Both the position numbers and the translations under genes were made by a program. Shown here piece after piece: positions 6,099 to 7,168 of a stretch of 7,168 nucleotides of DNA. Numbering within the stretch: position 1 is the first letter of the stretch; every line of letters begins with the position of its first letter. The DNA is from UBA285 sp049970695 (GTDB lineage: Archaea; Thermoproteota; Thermoprotei_A; Sulfolobales; Desulfurococcaceae), in the NCBI GenBank assembly GCA_049970695.1, contig JBMFML010000023.1, positions 1 through 7,168 of the forward strand, written 5' to 3'. The notes under the pieces were generated by a model. The model saw only the letters and a program-made list of their open reading frames with translations. It had not been told where the DNA came from and ran no database searches.

Positions 6099-6593
6099 GT
6101 GATCGTGAGAGGCAGAGTCTGGGTTTTTGGCGATAACATAGATACAGACGTTATCTTACCAGGCAAGTACTTGACAATAACCGACTACAAGGATCTGGGA
6201 AGGCACGCCATGGAGGGCGTAGACCCAGAGTTTCCGAGGAAAGTAAAGCAAGGAGACATCATAGTAGCCGGCAGAAACTTCGGTTGCGGCTCTAGCAGAG
6301 AGCACGCTGCGATAGCAATAAAGTACTCCGGCGTATCCGCAGTTCTCGCGGAGTCCTTCGCCAGGATATTCTTTAGAAACGCCATTAACATCGGGCTTCC
6401 AGTCATGCGCTGCCCCGGTATCCGCGAAAGAGTCAAGGAGGGAGACGTTATAGAGGTAGACTTCCTCAGAGGCGTGGTTACCCTCCCAGACGGCTCCACC
6501 ATTACATGCGAAAAGCTCCCAGAAAGGCTCCTCGAAGTCGTGGCTTCAGGTGGGCTGATAGAGTACTTGGCCAAGAAAGGCGGGGAAATCTAA
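6099..6593 (+). CDS. aconitase-family hydro-lyase, small (swivel-domain) subunit, LeuD-like
   Basis: The 164-residue partner of the large subunit; the two close over the substrate at the iron-sulfur centre. The family marks are present: GDNIDTDVILPGKYL (11-25), FGCGSSREHAA (61-71, substrate-binding Ser and Arg), and the following AVLAESFARIFFRNAINIGL. The substrate loop reads Y24-L25-T26-I27, whereas characterised homoaconitases have YLRT and isopropylmalate isomerases YLV(Y/M), so the enzyme's substrate may be different from both. I start at GTG 6099: GGGGTGA (6088-6094, overlapping the large-subunit stop) lies 4 nt upstream. GTG 6105 would remove only two residues (a nearby GGTGATC touches it). 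A longer in-frame reading from 6036 overlaps the large subunit and adds no family sequence. It is the last intact gene of the operon. Confidence 0.87.
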   Translation: MIVRGRVWVFGDNIDTDVILPGKYLTITDYKDLGRHAMEGVDPEFPRKVKQGDIIVAGRNFGCGSSREHAAIAIKYSGVSAVLAESFARIFFRNAINIGLPVMRCPGIRERVKEGDVIEVDFLRGVVTLPDGSTITCEKLPERLLEVVASGGLIEYLAKKGGEI

Positions 6594-6610
6594 AAAATCT
6601 AAATATAACC

Positions 6611-6901
6611 AAAGTCGAAGACACTTCATTTGAGTACACGTGGAGGTGGAATGTGGCAGCCGTTGTCAGCGGTGGAACTAGAGTACTCGGACTCGATAAC
6701 ATGGAGCTGCAACCGGCCTGCCGAGCGGAGAGCGGGGCCTTGTTTTCTAAGCCCCTCAGAAGCGCTGACGCCGCTCCAATAGCCCTAAGAGAGAACCTGA
6801 GGAGCTCGTGTACGTCATTGAAGTGCTGAACGCCTGGTACCCTCTCCCCTTCTCTCGACACCTCTGCTACGCCGCGGGCTTCTGAGAAGGCATTAAAGCT
6901 C
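6611..6901 (+). pseudogene. decayed malic enzyme (malate dehydrogenase, decarboxylating) N-terminal fragment
   Basis: Malic enzyme turns malate into pyruvate and CO2 with NAD(P)+. The reading switches frame repeatedly. 6614-6700 (frame 2) gives VEDTSFEYTWRWN and then VAAVVSGGTRVLGLDN, matching the family's YEYTxKGN-(L)VAVVSDGSRVLGLGN. 6706-6747 (frame 1) gives AATGLPSGERGLVF, like the AALPVMEGKALLF that should follow. 6743-6793 (frame 2) gives SADAAPIALRE, like VDAFPIxL. 6793-6834 (frame 1) gives EPEELVYVIEV. 6830-6901 (frame 2) gives TSATPRASEKAL, a weak match to DIASPKxFEIxxxL. The order is that of the malic enzyme N-terminal domain. The first 40-50 family residues and the whole NAD(P)-binding domain are missing. 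The first block is convincing, the later ones progressively less so. It begins about 20 nt after the small-subunit stop, so the gene may once have been the fourth in the operon. Confidence 0.6.
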
Positions 6902-7168
6902 GGCGCGAAGTACTTGGCCAGGGGGCTTGCGTGAGAGCCGCGCAGTAGGCTCTCCGGGTAGCTCCCTGGCGGCTCCGAGGGGAGCATGGTCTCCGGCCCC
7001 CTGCCCGCAAAGCCCGCGCTCGCTGTAGCAATGCCTTCAACGCGATTCACAACCTTAGGAAGCCTCGTCATTCATGGCGGGGAGCCCTGAGCGAGGCAAA
7101 CTCTGATCGTGAGCCTCAGGACCACTGTCCTCTCCCCAGAGCGGCGCCAGCATTATAGCTCTTTTCTC
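6902..7168. other. 267-nt tail without a recognisable gene
   Basis: I find no malic enzyme sequence, RNA gene or repeat here. The minus strand is open through most of it as part of a longer frame (7071 down to 6502), but this frame runs antisense to the malic enzyme remnant and into the small-subunit gene. Its sequence is not recognisable. A TATA-like GCTATAATG occurs on the minus strand near 7152-7160, followed only by a 32-codon open frame ending near 7056. Confidence 0.4.

Noticed and set aside
4784..6593. Naming the two subunits leuC and leuD (isopropylmalate isomerase) or homoaconitase.
   Set aside because: The small-subunit loop YLTI fits neither, no leucine or lysine genes are adjacent, and the coupling is to a C-C lyase.
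6502..7071. Long minus-strand open frame of 189 codons.
   Set aside because: It runs antisense to the small-subunit end and to the malic enzyme block VAAVVSGGTRVLGL. A short likeness of its middle to a malic enzyme C-terminus cannot hold together with the plus-strand reading and is probably chance.
1..7168. CRISPR array or tRNA genes accompanying the cas1 fragment.
   Set aside because: I found no regularly spaced direct repeats and no cloverleaf with a T-loop motif in the non-coding parts.

Overview
The window looks archaeal, most likely a (hyper)thermophilic member of the Thermoproteota (Crenarchaeota). The signs are a regulator of the archaeal HTH_10 family, AT-rich TATA-like elements about 25 nt before probable transcript starts, many GTG/TTG starts with purine-rich ribosome binding sites, split aconitase-family subunits, and a Cas1 remnant of archaeal type. 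The order or genus cannot be fixed from the sequence.

Layout. 1-541: a broken 3'-truncated cas1 whose 5' end lies outside the window. 542-1113: no recognisable gene, but it holds a hairpin plus T-run that fits a terminator for the leftward transcript. 2806-1114 (minus strand): a two-gene operon of a small DUF3311-type membrane protein and a sodium:solute symporter (SSS) family transporter. 2807-2940: a compact divergent promoter region. 2941-3657 (plus): an HTH_10 transcription regulator. 3658-3878: spacer ending in a promoter. 3879-6593 (plus): a tight three-gene operon of an isocitrate lyase/PEP mutase family C-C lyase and the large and small subunits of an aconitase-family hydro-lyase. The first two genes overlap by 4 nt and the next gap is 4 nt. 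About 6611-6901: decayed remains of a malic enzyme gene spread over alternating frames. 6902-7168: nothing recognisable.

Reading. The intact middle part (2597-6593) looks like one catabolic module. The symporter probably brings in a small organic acid. The two-subunit hydratase would isomerise or hydrate it. The lyase would split the hydroxy-acid between two carbons, giving pyruvate or glyoxylate plus a second acid. The closest known logic is either methylaconitate hydratase plus 2-methylisocitrate lyase, or dimethylmaleate hydratase plus 2,3-dimethylmalate lyase. No citrate or methylcitrate synthase is present. The small subunit has the substrate-loop sequence YLTI, which is neither the isopropylmalate isomerase nor the homoaconitase type I know. 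All three promoters of the module carry a C-W-A-A-S-T-T-G-T-T-W-G-like element 8 nt upstream of the TATA-like box, which suggests common control by the divergent regulator. The module is flanked on both sides by decayed genes, which fits a rearranged or accessory region.
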